Assembly (NCBI RefSeq): GCF_000383515.1 | Contig: NZ_KB911486.1 | Location: forward strand, 17,483-81,482 | Source: Mesomycoplasma hyorhinis ATCC 17981 | GTDB lineage: Bacteria > Bacillota_I > Bacilli_A > Mycoplasmatales > Metamycoplasmataceae | Length of the DNA stretch: 64,000 nucleotides | Reading direction: 5' to 3' | Shown: positions 48,487-59,138 of the stretch, piece after piece | How positions within the stretch are numbered: the stretch's first letter is position 1 | Layout: every line of letters starts with the position of its first letter | Notes under the pieces: generated by a model | What the model was told of the DNA's origin: nothing | Database searches by the model: none | The model's input: only the letters and a program-made list of their open reading frames with translations | Made by a program: the position numbers and the translations under genes

Positions 48487-49113
48487 ATGAAATCTCACTT
48501 TTTTACCTTAGCAAATATTCTAACAATTTCGAGATTAATTTTAGTTGTTCCTTTCATTGTTTTACTAACACTTTTTTATTTGCTAAATAATTCAATAATT
48601 TCTTTAGGCTATCAAAATCAATTTATTTGAATGTTTTTTTTAGCTTTTGTTATATTTATTATTGCTTCAATTACTGATTTTTTAGACGGTCATATCGCAA
48701 GAAAGAAAAATCAAATTAGTGTTTTTGGAAAAATTTTTGATCCAATAGCTGATAAAATCATAACTACTTCGGCATTTGTTTATTTAACTATTTTAAATAT
48801 AATTCCTGTTTGAATTGTCGTTTTATTCATTGCAAGAGATATCATAGTAGATGGTTGTCGAAACTTAGCAGCAGCTAAAAAATTAGAAGTAGCTGCTTCA
48901 ATTTGGGGTAAATGAAAAACTGTTGCTCAAATGATTACAATCTCTGTTTTATTTTTATTAGCTCCAATGCTATTTGATGCTTCAATAACAAATTCGTTTG
49001 ATAAAACAATTCTTTATTGACTTATTAATATTCCTTCAATAATAGCTTTAATTTTATCTTTATTTTCTGGTTATTTATATCTCAAACCAATTGTTGTTTA
49101 CCTAAAACAATAG
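48487..49113 (+). CDS. pgsA: CDP-diacylglycerol--glycerol-3-phosphate 3-phosphatidyltransferase
   Basis: A 208-residue membrane enzyme that makes phosphatidylglycerol phosphate. The CDP-alcohol phosphatidyltransferase signature is complete: D-FL-DG-HI-AR-8 residues-G-KIF-D-PIA-D at about residues 59-84. Five or six hydrophobic helices are visible. It starts directly at the stop of the preceding membrane protein gene. A strong terminator follows. Confidence 0.95.
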
Positions 49114-49128
49114 TAAATTAATGAATAT

Positions 49129-49158
49129 AAAAAAACATCTTGAAAAAGATGTTTTTTT
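49129..49158. terminator. terminator after pgsA
   Basis: A 13-bp perfect stem AAAAAAACATCTT / AAGATGTTTTTTT with the loop GAAA. It is symmetric enough to also stop leftward transcription from tRNA-Leu. Confidence 0.9.
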
Positions 49159-49218
49159 ATAATAATTTCTTTTTTTGATTTTAGTGTTAGTGTTATAATT
49201 TTGGCGTTATTTAACAAA

Positions 49219-49302
49219 TGGTGGCTCATATCGGACTTGAACCGATAAGCATTTCTGCGGAAGGTTTTGAGTCTTCTGTGTCTACCATTTCACCAATGAG
49301 CC
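49219..49302 (-). tRNA. tRNA-Leu (anticodon CAA)
   Basis: An 84-nt class II tRNA with an encoded CCA. The acceptor GGCTCAT pairs perfectly with ATGAGCC. The D-loop carries GGTGAAATGGTAGACAC, the T-arm is ATCGG-TTCAAGT-CCGAT, and the variable arm is short. The loop CTCAAAA gives anticodon CAA for UUG codons. The anticodon stem has an A-C mismatch next to the loop. Confidence 0.93.
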
Positions 49303-49353
49303 TTAAATTAAATTCTACCACAAAAGATTAAAATTATGTTTTAGAATTTTAGA

Positions 49354-52209
49354 TTGGATGTTAATACGAAAAGCAAAAAATTTTTGAATCCTTTAATATA
49401 CTTAGGAATTGTTTCTGCTGGGGCTGCAGCAGGAGTAGGTATTTATTTTGCAATTAATGCTTACAAAGACCAAGAATCTAAGAACACTAATCAAAGCGTT
49501 AATTTAAAATATAAAAACGAAAGCTTAAGCAACATAATCAACATCAGAGCAAGTCAAGAAGGAAGTAAACTCTATCCTTCTCAAGTTGCTACAGCTCCAA
49601 ATATCAGAGAATATATTAATTTTTGACCAACTGAATTTAATGTTTTTAATTACGATGTTGCAAATGTTAATAAAAATCTCAAATTAGGTTACAAAGTTAT
49701 TCCAAATTCTATCGATGATAGAAGAGGGATTTTTAAAGTTAATATTAGTTTATTACAAGTTGATCCATACAATAATCAAAATCAAAAAGTTCTTGAACAA
49801 AAAGTTTTTACAGTTTCTGGATTTCTAACAAAAGGTGCAAATGTACTCTCAAGAAATGACAATATAAAATTTAAAGATAGAACTTCTAGTGTCTTATCCA
49901 GCATTAAAGAATTAAAATTCAAACAAAACATTAAAAAATTTGATGTTTCTACTTTAAATGATAAAAATTTTTGAGATTATTTTGAAATACCAGAAGGTTT
50001 TAAAACAACTGAAAAACTTACACTAATCCCACAACAAGTTGAAATTCAACAAAATAATCAAACTAACACAGATAACCCAAATAAAACAGTAAATGTTTTA
50101 CAACAAAGTCAAGAAAAACACAAATATGTAATTTTAAAAGCAAATGAAAATTATTTTCTTTCTGTTTTAGATATTTTAGGTTTTAATGAACAAAATAAAA
50201 CTATACAAGTAGAATTAGGACTTACTCATCAAGCGTACAAAGATAATACAGTAGCTAAATTTTTAACAATCAAAAGTGATTTATTCGATTTTTCTAAACA
50301 ACAAACTAATAATCAACTACAAAATCCAAACATTTCAATTCAACTAAAAGCAAAGTATTCTAACTTTTTACCTTCATTTTTCTTTGCAAATCGTCCTTTA
50401 TCAACTCAAGATTTAAAACGATATTTTGATATAACTAACCTTGACAATTTAGATAATTATCAAGTAGAAATAGCGACCGAATTAAATAATGATCAAAATG
50501 GTACTTTTGCTTTATTTATAAAGAAAAAAGAAGCACTTTTATCAGTTGGAGACCAAGAAAATCCAAATGAAAAACAAAATAAAACAAACACTGTAAATTT
50601 AGACGATAAAACAACTATTTCTACAAATTCAACAGCATCAACAGCTACAGTAAATGAGCAAAACCAAGAAAATCCAAATAACGAAAGATTATTTTATGTT
50701 TCAGGATTTAACTCATATGACAAAATTAGTCAACACATAATCCAATATTCAAACTTTAGAATTGATGACATTAATGATTTTTTTAATTTAGAAGATGCTA
50801 GATTAAGAAAAAATGCTCTTGCTAATTTAAACAACGAAGTAGCTTCAGTTAGTTGGGATTTTATTGGTAAACCACTAAAAAGTTTTTTTGAAGGACAATC
50901 AAATACTTTAAACTTATTCGCTAATACAAGTAATCTTTATGGTTTTTCAAAAAGTAATTACTACTTTGCAAGAACATATGATTATAAAATTGAAGACAAT
51001 AAACTAAAATTTGTTTTTGTTAATGCTTTAAATGATCAATATAACTTATATATTCAATTTACTCACAAACCAAAAGCTAATAGCATTTACCAAGACGCAG
51101 ATGGTGATGCTAAAACTTCAGATGAGTTATTTTCAGATCTTCACAAAAGAACATTGGCAATTCAATATTTTGTTAAAAACACAGACCATAACAACAAAAG
51201 CATAATAAAAGCTATAAGTGGAACAGCTTGAGTTTTTGATAGAGAATTGGACAAAGATGGAAAACCAAATGGTGTTTACTATTTAGCAACAAATTTGCAT
51301 GTTGTTGAAGAATACTTAAAAAATCCTTCAAATGTCTTTAGTTTTGCATATTCTCTTTCCAACAAATCAGATACACTTCATTTTTCACAAGAAAATGATT
51401 TGATTTTTGATACCCAACAATCTGATTTTAGACAAATTAGCAAAAGAATTTATGATGATTATGGAAATCCATTAAGTCCTGATAAATACGAAGTAAGTTC
51501 TGAAGAAAGTAAAGAATTTTGAGATAATTTCAAAGTTATTCCGCTTGGTCTTAACTCAACAAAAGATAACAAATTTCAAGATATAGCACTTATTAGAATT
51601 AAGTTTCCTAAAGATAAAGTTTTAAACCGTGGCTTTAGCTTGGATGATATTTTCCAAGATGATGTTTTCCAAATCAATAAATTTGAAAAAACAATTCAAA
51701 ACGTGCCTGATGCTGTAAATTACTACAACCAACATCCTTTAAAATTCTTTATTTCTAATTCAATAAAATGACCAGAAAATCAAGAAAATAAAGAAATTTC
51801 ACTACCTATCCAACTTTATCTAGGAGGATATTTAAGTGGTGATAGCTGAGTTGAAGCAAGCCAGAGTGCTGTTTTAGATACTAAAAATAATTTCCAAAAA
51901 ACCTTTGAATATCAAGGTAAAAGATACAACGCAAGTCCTTCAATTTCTTTACCAAATATTTACAGTGGACACGGTATGAGTGGTTCACTTGTATTAAATC
52001 AACAAGGACAAGCTGTTGGAATTTTCTGAGGTGGTATTTTCCCTGATGACAAACCAAAAACTTTAACTCGGGGAATTGGACAAATTGACACATTTGGTAT
52101 TAAAATCGATTCAAAAGAAACCATTTTATCTAAATGATTAGATGAATCTAAAAATATTACAACTGAGTTAGACAAATATGAGCCACAGATCAATAAAGTT
52201 AAACAATAA
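49354..52209 (+). CDS. DUF31 serine protease, membrane anchored
   Basis: A 951-residue protein with an N-terminal anchor (about 13-33, GIVSAGAAAGVGIYFAI) and no lipobox. The C-terminal DUF31 domain has a likely triad of His649 (TNLHVVEE), Asp743 (FQDIALIRI) and Ser876 (GHGMSGSL). No ATG is in frame before the anchor, and a TAG lies at 49342, so I take TTG at 49354 as the start. It is the third DUF31 protein of the window. Its end overlaps the following alpha/beta hydrolase. Confidence 0.85.
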
Positions 52210-52996
52210 TTCACATCCAACTTGAAAATATGATTACAAAATCCATATTGAAGATAAAAATGCACCTAACATTGTTTTTATCCACGGTTTTAACTCATCT
52301 CATAGTGGCTTTTGAAGTACTTTTAAACAGCTAAAAAAAGCAAATTATTATTCCTTTACTCTTCCTGGAAATAATTTAACTTTTGCTTATAATTATCAAT
52401 TAAATACTTTGTATTATGCAAAATTAGTAATTCGTTTTATTAAAAAATTTAATATTAAAAAACCAATTTTAATCGGACATTCCATGGGTGGCGGAATTGC
52501 ATTAATAGTTAATAAATTAGCTCCTGATTTAATACATAAAATAATTTGTATTGCACCAATGAACTACACTTCACAAGCACTAAAACAAGAGTTTTTTGAT
52601 TTTTTCTTTCCTAAAAATATTTATCAATATCAAAAATTTCTTTCTTTTCTTGTTTTTGATAAATCACAAATAGAAAGCGAAAACTTTTTCAAAAGATTTT
52701 CAACTGTTTTTGATTCACATTTTTACAATAATGCTTCAATTGTTAAATTAGCTAAATTTTTAACAACCAATCAAAATATGACTTTTTTAAAAGAAGCAAT
52801 TCAAACAATAAAAGTTCCTATTTTATTAATTTTAGGTCAAGAAGATAGAATTGTTCTAAAACAAGAAAGTATTGATCATTTTAAAAACAATATCAAACAC
52901 GTTCAAATAGAAATAATACCTAAAACTTCTCATATTATATTTGAAGAACAACCACAATTAGTTGTTCCAATTTTAAATAAATTTATATTTTCTTAA
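52178..52996 (+). CDS. alpha/beta hydrolase
   Basis: A 272-residue esterase/lipase-like hydrolase. It has the oxyanion region FIHGFNSS, nucleophile elbow GHSMGGG with Ser102, acid residue near LGQEDRIV and His in KTSHIIFE. There is no signal peptide, so it is probably cytoplasmic. The ATG at 52178 lies 32 bases inside the DUF31 gene. It sits 38 bases before the LLM gene and may belong to the sirtuin operon, but it could equally be a neighbour. Confidence 0.88.
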
Positions 52997-53033
52997 TTTG
53001 CTAATTTAAAAATTAATTTAGTAAAATTTTACT

Positions 53034-54041
53034 ATGAAATTTTCAATTCTAGATCAAGGACTAATTGATAAAAACACAAGCTCTGAACAAGCACTTTCAA
53101 ATACTATTGAATTGGCTAAAAATGCTGAAAAATTAGGATACTTTTCTTTTTGAGTAAGTGAACATCACAATGTTCATTCTTTTTCTATTTCTTGTCCTGA
53201 AATTGTTATGATGCAATTAGCGCAGCAAACTAAAAATCTTAAAATCGGAGTTGCTTCAATTTTACTTAACTTATATTCTGCTTTAAGAACAGCTGAAACA
53301 ATAAATACAATGACTACCTTTTTTAAAGATCGTTTTTTGTTCTCATTAGGCTCAAATCCAGGAACTAAACTAATTCAACAAGCTTTTAATTATTCATCAC
53401 AAAATAGTTTATCCTATCAACAAAAAATCAAAGAGCTATTTCATTATTTAAATCTTAAAACTAAAAAATCCAGCAAAAAAGTTCGTAGCGTTATACAAAA
53501 TCAAGCAAATAAAGAGATTTTTATCACAACATTTACTTTAAAAAATGCTATTCTAGCAGCCAAATTAGGAGCAAATTTAATTATTGCACATAACTTATTT
53601 CCTAATTTTTTAAATACTAAAAAAATTATCAAAATCTATCGAAAAACTTTTGAAAAATATTGACCTAATAAACAATCTCAAGTTATTTTTCCTTCATTTA
53701 TTGTTACATCAACAACAAAAACAGAAATTCAAAAATTAGCTACTCCTTTAAAATTTTTCTTATTAGGTGAAAATGATTTTAACAAATACCAAAGTTTTCC
53801 CACTTGAGAAGATGTATCAACAAGACTGCATAAAGAAGCTGAATTAGATTTAAAAAGCAAAATTTTTCCATTAATCGGAAGTGCTAAATACATTCTTGAC
53901 GAGTTAGAAAAAATAGCAAATGATCTAGAAATTGACCATTTTTTATTAATTCCAATGGTTAATCAAATTGAAAATCGAATTAAAATACTAGAATTAATTG
54001 CCAATGAATTTAAAAGGAGACAAAATGCAAAAATTTGCTAA
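53034..54041 (+). CDS. LLM-class flavin-dependent oxidoreductase
   Basis: A 335-residue luciferase-like (TIM barrel) protein. It starts FSILDQGLI and has GYFSFWVSEHHN, IGVASILL and SALRTAETINT segments, all typical of the bacterial luciferase family, which uses FMNH2 or F420; FMN is expected here. Its last 17 bases overlap gcvH-L, which has its ribosome binding site inside this gene. LLM proteins are recurrent members of extended SirTM operons. The substrate is unknown. Confidence 0.88.
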
Positions 54042-54357
54042 TTATTTACTAATTGAACAACAAGATAATATTTACAGCTTACATCTAACTCCAGAGCTCC
54101 AAGATGATATCGGAACTGTTGGTTTAGTAAAATTTACAGAAGAAAAATCAGTTAAAAAAAACGAAACAATTGTTGTTATAGAAGCTTCTAAAACTATTTT
54201 CTCAATTAATACTCCTTTAGCTGGAACAATTGTTGAAATAAATAAAGAAGCCATTAACAATCCTAAATATTTAAATTCTTCAAAACTTGAACAAAATTGA
54301 CTTATAAAATTAACTAATGTTGATCAAAAGGAATTTTTAAAACTTGAAGACTACTAA
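54025..54357 (+). CDS. GcvH-like lipoyl carrier protein (GcvH-L)
   Basis: A 110-residue GcvH-fold protein. The lipoylation site is Lys56 in IEASKTIF, and the GTVGLVKF strand precedes it. No other glycine cleavage gene is present, so it is probably the specialised GcvH-L of sirtuin operons rather than a glycine-cleavage subunit. Acidic residues Asp27 and Asp28 lie in the region where the S. aureus homologue accepts ADP-ribose; that position is recalled, not checked. AAAAGGAGA precedes the ATG. Confidence 0.9.
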
Positions 54358-55246
54358 CATTTGAAAAACATTAAACAAACAATTTAACACCAATGCTGAA
54401 AAATTATTATCACTAATCAATGAAGCAGAACATATTTTAGTAGGTATTGGTTCAGGATTAACAAGTGCTGATGGTATTGGTTATAGTGGAAACAGATTTG
54501 AAGATAATTTTGCTGATTTTATTAGCAGATATAAGTTTTTAGATATGCTTCAAGCTTCACTATTTCATTTTGATAATTGACAAACTTATTGAGCATTTCA
54601 TAGTAGATTTATTAAACTAAATTATTTAGAACAACCAGCTGGAAAATCCTTTATAAATTTAGCTAAAATCCTTGAAAATAAAGACTTTTTTATCATTACA
54701 ACCAACTCAGATAATTCAATTGAAGCAGCTGGTTTTGATAATAAAAAAGTGTTTTACATCCAAGGTAAATATAATCTATTACAATGTTCACAAATGTGTC
54801 ACAATAAAAGATATCAAAATGATCAATTGATATTAAAAATGGTACAAACTCAAAACAATATGAAAGTGGATATGTCTTTGCTACCACATTGTCCTCAATG
54901 TGATGCTTTTTTAGAAGTCAATAAACGAATTGCTTATAAAGGAATGGTTGAAGATGAACAATTTTTTGAAGAACAAAAAAATTATTTATCCTTCATAAAT
55001 AAAGCAAAAAACAAAAAAACTATGTTTTTAGAAATAGGTGTTGGCTATACAACTCCACAATTAATTAAACATCCTTTTTGAAACTACACTAAAGAAAACC
55101 CTTCTAGTTTATATGTTGTTTTAAATAATAAAAACTACAGAATTGATAAAGCTATATTAAATAAAACTATAATTTTTAATGATGATTTGGATAAAATTAT
55201 TGATGAAGTTAAAAATAAAAAAGGAGCTAATTTATGTATTTATTAG
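54344..55246 (+). CDS. class M sirtuin (SirTM), protein ADP-ribosyltransferase
   Basis: A 300-residue Sir2-fold protein. The NAD-binding segment GIGSGLTSADGIGYSG is at 34-49 and TTNSD at 119-123. The YIQGKY segment has Gln140-Gly141 where deacetylating sirtuins have the catalytic His-Gly, the hallmark of ADP-ribosylating class M enzymes. A zinc site is formed by Cys148, Cys152, Cys183 and Cys186. A TAA precedes the frame and the first usable start is TTG at 54344, inside gcvH-L. It is flanked by the carrier and the lipoate ligase, as in staphylococcal and streptococcal SirTM loci. Confidence 0.9.
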
Positions 55247-56274
55247 AAGCTATTAGAGATGGAAAAAGAATTACAAGTGGCTCTTATGCACTTGCTTTAC
55301 AAGTGTGAGCGATGACTCATTTAGATGTTCAAGATGATATTATTGTTTTTCCATATATTTGCGATGCTCATGTACAAATTGGATTATTTCAAAATCCTGT
55401 TGCTGAAGTTAATTTAGATTATGTAAAAGAAAACAATATGTTAATCGTTAGACGAGATACAGGTGGAGGAGCAATTTTTATTGACCAAAATTCTGCAAAT
55501 TTTTGCTTTTTAATTCCTAATTCACATCCTTTTAGTTCAGTTTTGAACAATTATCCTAAATTTTATGAACCAATTATTAAAATACTTAAAAAATTTGGAC
55601 TTAAAGAGGTTCAAGCAACTGGAAAAAATGATCTAAGTGTTGATCAAAAAAAGATTTCAGGAGCTGCAATGAAACAAACACCAAATTATGTATACGCTGG
55701 TTATTCACTTCTTTATGACATTGATTTTGAAGGAGGAATGCTCAAAGCTCTAAATCCCAACAAGAAAAAAATAGAATCCAAAGGAATTAAAAGCGTTCGC
55801 CAAAGAATAACAAAAATCAAAGATTACTTGAATGAACAATACAGAAATTTAAATATTTTAGATTTTAAAGACTTAATTGTTAAAGAATTTGAACAAAATC
55901 CAGTTTTTGGAAAATTAAAAAAACTAGAATTAACAAATGAACAATGAGCACAAGTTGATGAATTAGTCAAAAACAAATACGAAAATTGGGATTGAACATT
56001 TGGACAAAGTCCAGAGTATGAATTTTACAGAGATCAAAGATTTGATATAGGAACATTTGGGATTTCACTTGAATTTAAAAATGCAAAAATTACAAAGGCA
56101 AAAATAACAGGTGATTTTTTTGCCATTAAAAACATTAAATTAATTGAAGAAGTTTTAATTGGGGCAAAACTTGAAAGAGAAGATTTACTTGCTAGATTAG
56201 AAGCTTTAAACATTGAAAGTTTTTTTGTTAAAACTATTAGTGCTAAAGACATTGTTGAACTAATAATGAGCTAA
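55234..56274 (+). CDS. lipoate--protein ligase
   Basis: A 346-residue LplA-type ligase that attaches lipoate to carrier lysines using ATP. It has RRDTGGGAIFID, TGKNDLSVDQKKISGAAM and a C-terminal accessory domain (from about 255). AAGGAG lies before the ATG, within the sirtuin 3' end. By position it should lipoylate the adjacent GcvH-L, which in SirTM systems is required before ADP-ribosylation. It corresponds to LplA2 of those loci. Use on other lipoyl enzymes cannot be excluded. Confidence 0.92.
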
Positions 56275-56275
56275 A

Positions 56276-57472
56276 ATGAACATTAAATCCAAAGAGTATA
56301 AAAAACTTTTTTCTGCTATCAAAATTAATCATTGTGTTCTAAAAAACAGATTCGTTCTTTCTCCTATGACCTTAAATGCTTCATCTAAAAATGGTTTTAT
56401 AAGTGATAAAGACTTAAGATATGCTCAAAGAAGAGCAAGCTCAGCTCCGCTTGCAATTACAGGAGCTGCTTATATAAACAAAGAAGGCCAGCTTTTTGAA
56501 TTTGGATTTGGTGCATATAGCAAAAAACATATCAAAGGATTGTCCAAACTTGCTTTAAAAATGAAACAAAATGGAGCAAAAGCTATTTTACAATTAGCAC
56601 ATTCTGGACGTTTTTCCATTATTAGTTTAAAGAGAAATGGTTATGTTGTTGGAGCAAGTGAAGAAAAGCTTTCTTTTCCTTTTGAACATAAAGTAAAAGA
56701 ACTTTCTGTTAATGATATCAAAAACATAATCAAAGATTATCAAAAAGCTACTTTTATTGCTATTAAAGCAGGTTTTGATGGTGTTGAAATTTCATCAGCA
56801 CAAAAACTTTTAGCGCAAACATTTTTTTCAACTTTCACCAACCAAAGAAAAGATCAATATGGTAATCAAAATTTAAACAATAGAGCTAGAATAACCTTTG
56901 AAATTTTAGAAGCTGTAACAAAAACTATCAAAGAAAATGCTTCAAAATCCTTCATTTTAGGATTCCGAGCAACAGCTGAAGAAACCAGAGGAAATCAATT
57001 AGGTTACACGATAGAAGAGTTTTTATGATTGATTAAAAAAATTATAAAAAATTACAGTATTTCTTATTTAGCTTTAGCAAATTGGGGTAGAAATATTTAC
57101 AAAAATAAAGTACGATCTCGAAACAAATACTTCAATTTACTTGTTAATGAAGTAATTTACAAAACTTTTAAAAACAAAATTCCTATAATTGCAAGTGGTG
57201 GAATAAACACAGTAGAAAAGTGTTTAGAAGCAATAAAGTATGCAGATTTAATTGGTTTATCCTCTGTTTTTGTAGCAGATCCTGAATTTGTAGCTAAATT
57301 TGAAAACAATCAAATAGATAAAATTAATCTAAATGTTGAACTAAAAGATATAAAAAAACTTGCCATACCAAAAGCTGCGTTTAAAGATATAGTGCAAATG
57401 ATGGATTACGGACAAAGTCTTCCTGAAAACACCAGAGACAACTTTCGTAAATTAGAAAAAAATTACAAATAA
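56276..57472 (+). CDS. old yellow enzyme-like NADH:flavin oxidoreductase
   Basis: A 398-residue FMN-binding TIM barrel. It has NRFVLSPMT at the FMN site, QLAHSGR near 106-112 and FTNQRKDQYG. The canonical His and Asn/His pair of the GVEIHxA(N/H) motif is replaced: here it reads GVEISSAQ, with Ser173 and Gln176. One internal TGA (57026) is Trp. It starts two bases after lplA and closes the sirtuin operon. The altered pair suggests an unusual substrate or a changed reaction. Confidence 0.9.
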
Positions 57473-57475
57473 TTT

Positions 57476-58987
57476 TTAAACTACCCTCTTTCCTCTAAAT
57501 CAAGTTTGAGTTGGCTTAGTTTTTTTGATTTGCTTTGTTTTTATAGAAAAAATATCTTGATTTAGAACTAAAAAATTAGCATAATAATTAGCAGCTATTT
57601 TACCCATTTTCTTTTCTTGTCCAAGATATTGAGCTGAATTAATTGTGTACATTTTTAAAGCTTGATCTAAAGTAATTCTTTGTTTTTTGTGAAAATGTGA
57701 AAGAGCACTGTAAATATTTTTTCAAGGATTTAAATCACAAACTTTTCAATCAGTTCCCAAGCTAGCTTTTACTTTATTTTTATTTAAATCTCTAAGACGA
57801 AGTAAAGGAAGTTGAGATTCTTTTGGATACATTTGTAAAAAGCAAGGTTGTAAAGAAACATTTATTGGATATTTACTTAATAAATCAAGTAATTCATCAT
57901 CAATAATTGTTCCATGAATAATTCCATTTCTAAATTTATTTTCTTTATCTGCTTTAATAATTGCTTTAGCTACAATTTTTCCTGCAATATGTGAGCTAGC
58001 GTGAACAACTGTAGCTAATTTTTTTTGATTAATTTCAACAATTAGTTTTGCTAAAGAATTTTCTTCTAAAAATGCAGGAGTGTCAAAATCTTTTAAATGA
58101 AGTATTTTGCGATTTAATCCTCCATCAGCAAAAAGTTTAATTGCTTTTAAATTGTGATTATTTTTCTTGATTTTTAAAGCAGAATAAGAATTTAAAAATT
58201 GATTTCGATAATGCTGATCAGTCATTCAAAGCTGATGATAAATTTCTAAATTTAGCAAATTTTGATTATTTAATTGTTCATAAATTAAAAAATCTCGATA
58301 TCAATTTTCATTTCTTAAATCACAAGTATAAATTCCTGTAATTCCTAATTGATTTGCTTTTTTTGCTCATTTCACAAGTAATTTTTTTTCTTTTTCTATA
58401 CTTGCATTTGAAATTAAACTATCTGTTTTATAAATTATTTTTTCTTGTAAATAACCAGTGGGTCAACCAGCATCATCTAATTCTATAAAACTATCTTCAT
58501 AAGTCGCATTTTGATAAAAAATATTTAATCTTTTTAATGTGTTTGTATTTGCAAGTCCACTATGATATGAACGTCTTCACAAAAATATTGATACATCTGG
58601 AAAATGTTTATCTAATTCTTCTCTTCTAAACATAGATTTTTCTATAAATTGATCTTCAAATCAATCATATCCAATTAGTAAATCATCTTTTTCTATTTTG
58701 TTTTTTTGAAGATATTTTTTTATCAAATCTATTGCTTCTTTGTGACTTTTAGCTTTTGATAAATCTAAATATCTTTCGTATTTAGCAGCAAAATAAAAGT
58801 GAATATGGGTATCGATTAGCCCTGGTATTACTACTTGATTATTTAGATCTATTAAGTGATCAAATTTTTCTTTTAAAATTTCTTCATTTGTACCAATTTT
58901 TAAAAATTTTTCTTTTTCAATAACGAATGCTTGAGCAAAATGCTTCTTTTTTATTCATACTTTTGCATTTATAAAAGCTGTTTTCAT
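57476..58987 (-). CDS. YtcJ-like metal-dependent amidohydrolase
   Basis: A 503-residue amidohydrolase of the YtcJ/PF07969 type. It has PGLIDTHIHF with two metal His, KLFADGG in the place of the carbamylated-Lys strand, VVHASSH, IIHGTII and a late SLGTDW with the metal Asp. The substrate is unknown. AAAGGAAAA precedes the ATG, and an A17 run on this strand starts 13 bases upstream of it. It is convergent with the OYE gene, with only three bases between the stops. Confidence 0.85.
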
Positions 58988-58995
58988 ATTTTCCT

Positions 58996-59025
58996 TTGAC
59001 TTTTTTTTTTTTTTTTTAGTAAAAT
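58996..59025 (+). promoter_or_regulatory. promoter with T17 spacer upstream of the P68-like lipoproteins
   Basis: TTGACT (58996-59001) and TAAAAT (59020-59025), each one base off consensus, are separated by 18 bases made almost wholly of the T17 run. Slippage would change the spacer length. A start near 59032 would give a leader of about 107 bases. Confidence 0.55.
59001..59017 (+). repeat. T17 homopolymer between divergent genes
   Basis: Seventeen T on the plus strand, forming the promoter spacer toward the lipoprotein genes. On the minus strand it is an A17 run just upstream of the amidohydrolase ribosome binding site. Confidence 0.95.
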
Positions 59026-59138
59026 TGTGGATTTTTATTTAAAATCTTAAATAAACTTACAAAATATACTTCAAAAACATACTTTAGTGCTATGTTTATC
59101 ATTTAATTTAATACTAAAAAAGGAATTTTTAATAAATT

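Noticed and set aside
54025..54357. GcvH as part of a glycine cleavage system
   Set aside because: No gcvT or gcvP genes are near, and the neighbours are sirtuin, lipoate ligase, LLM and OYE.
57026..57028. A stop codon splitting the OYE gene
   Set aside because: It is TGA, and the conserved barrel continues in the same frame on both sides.
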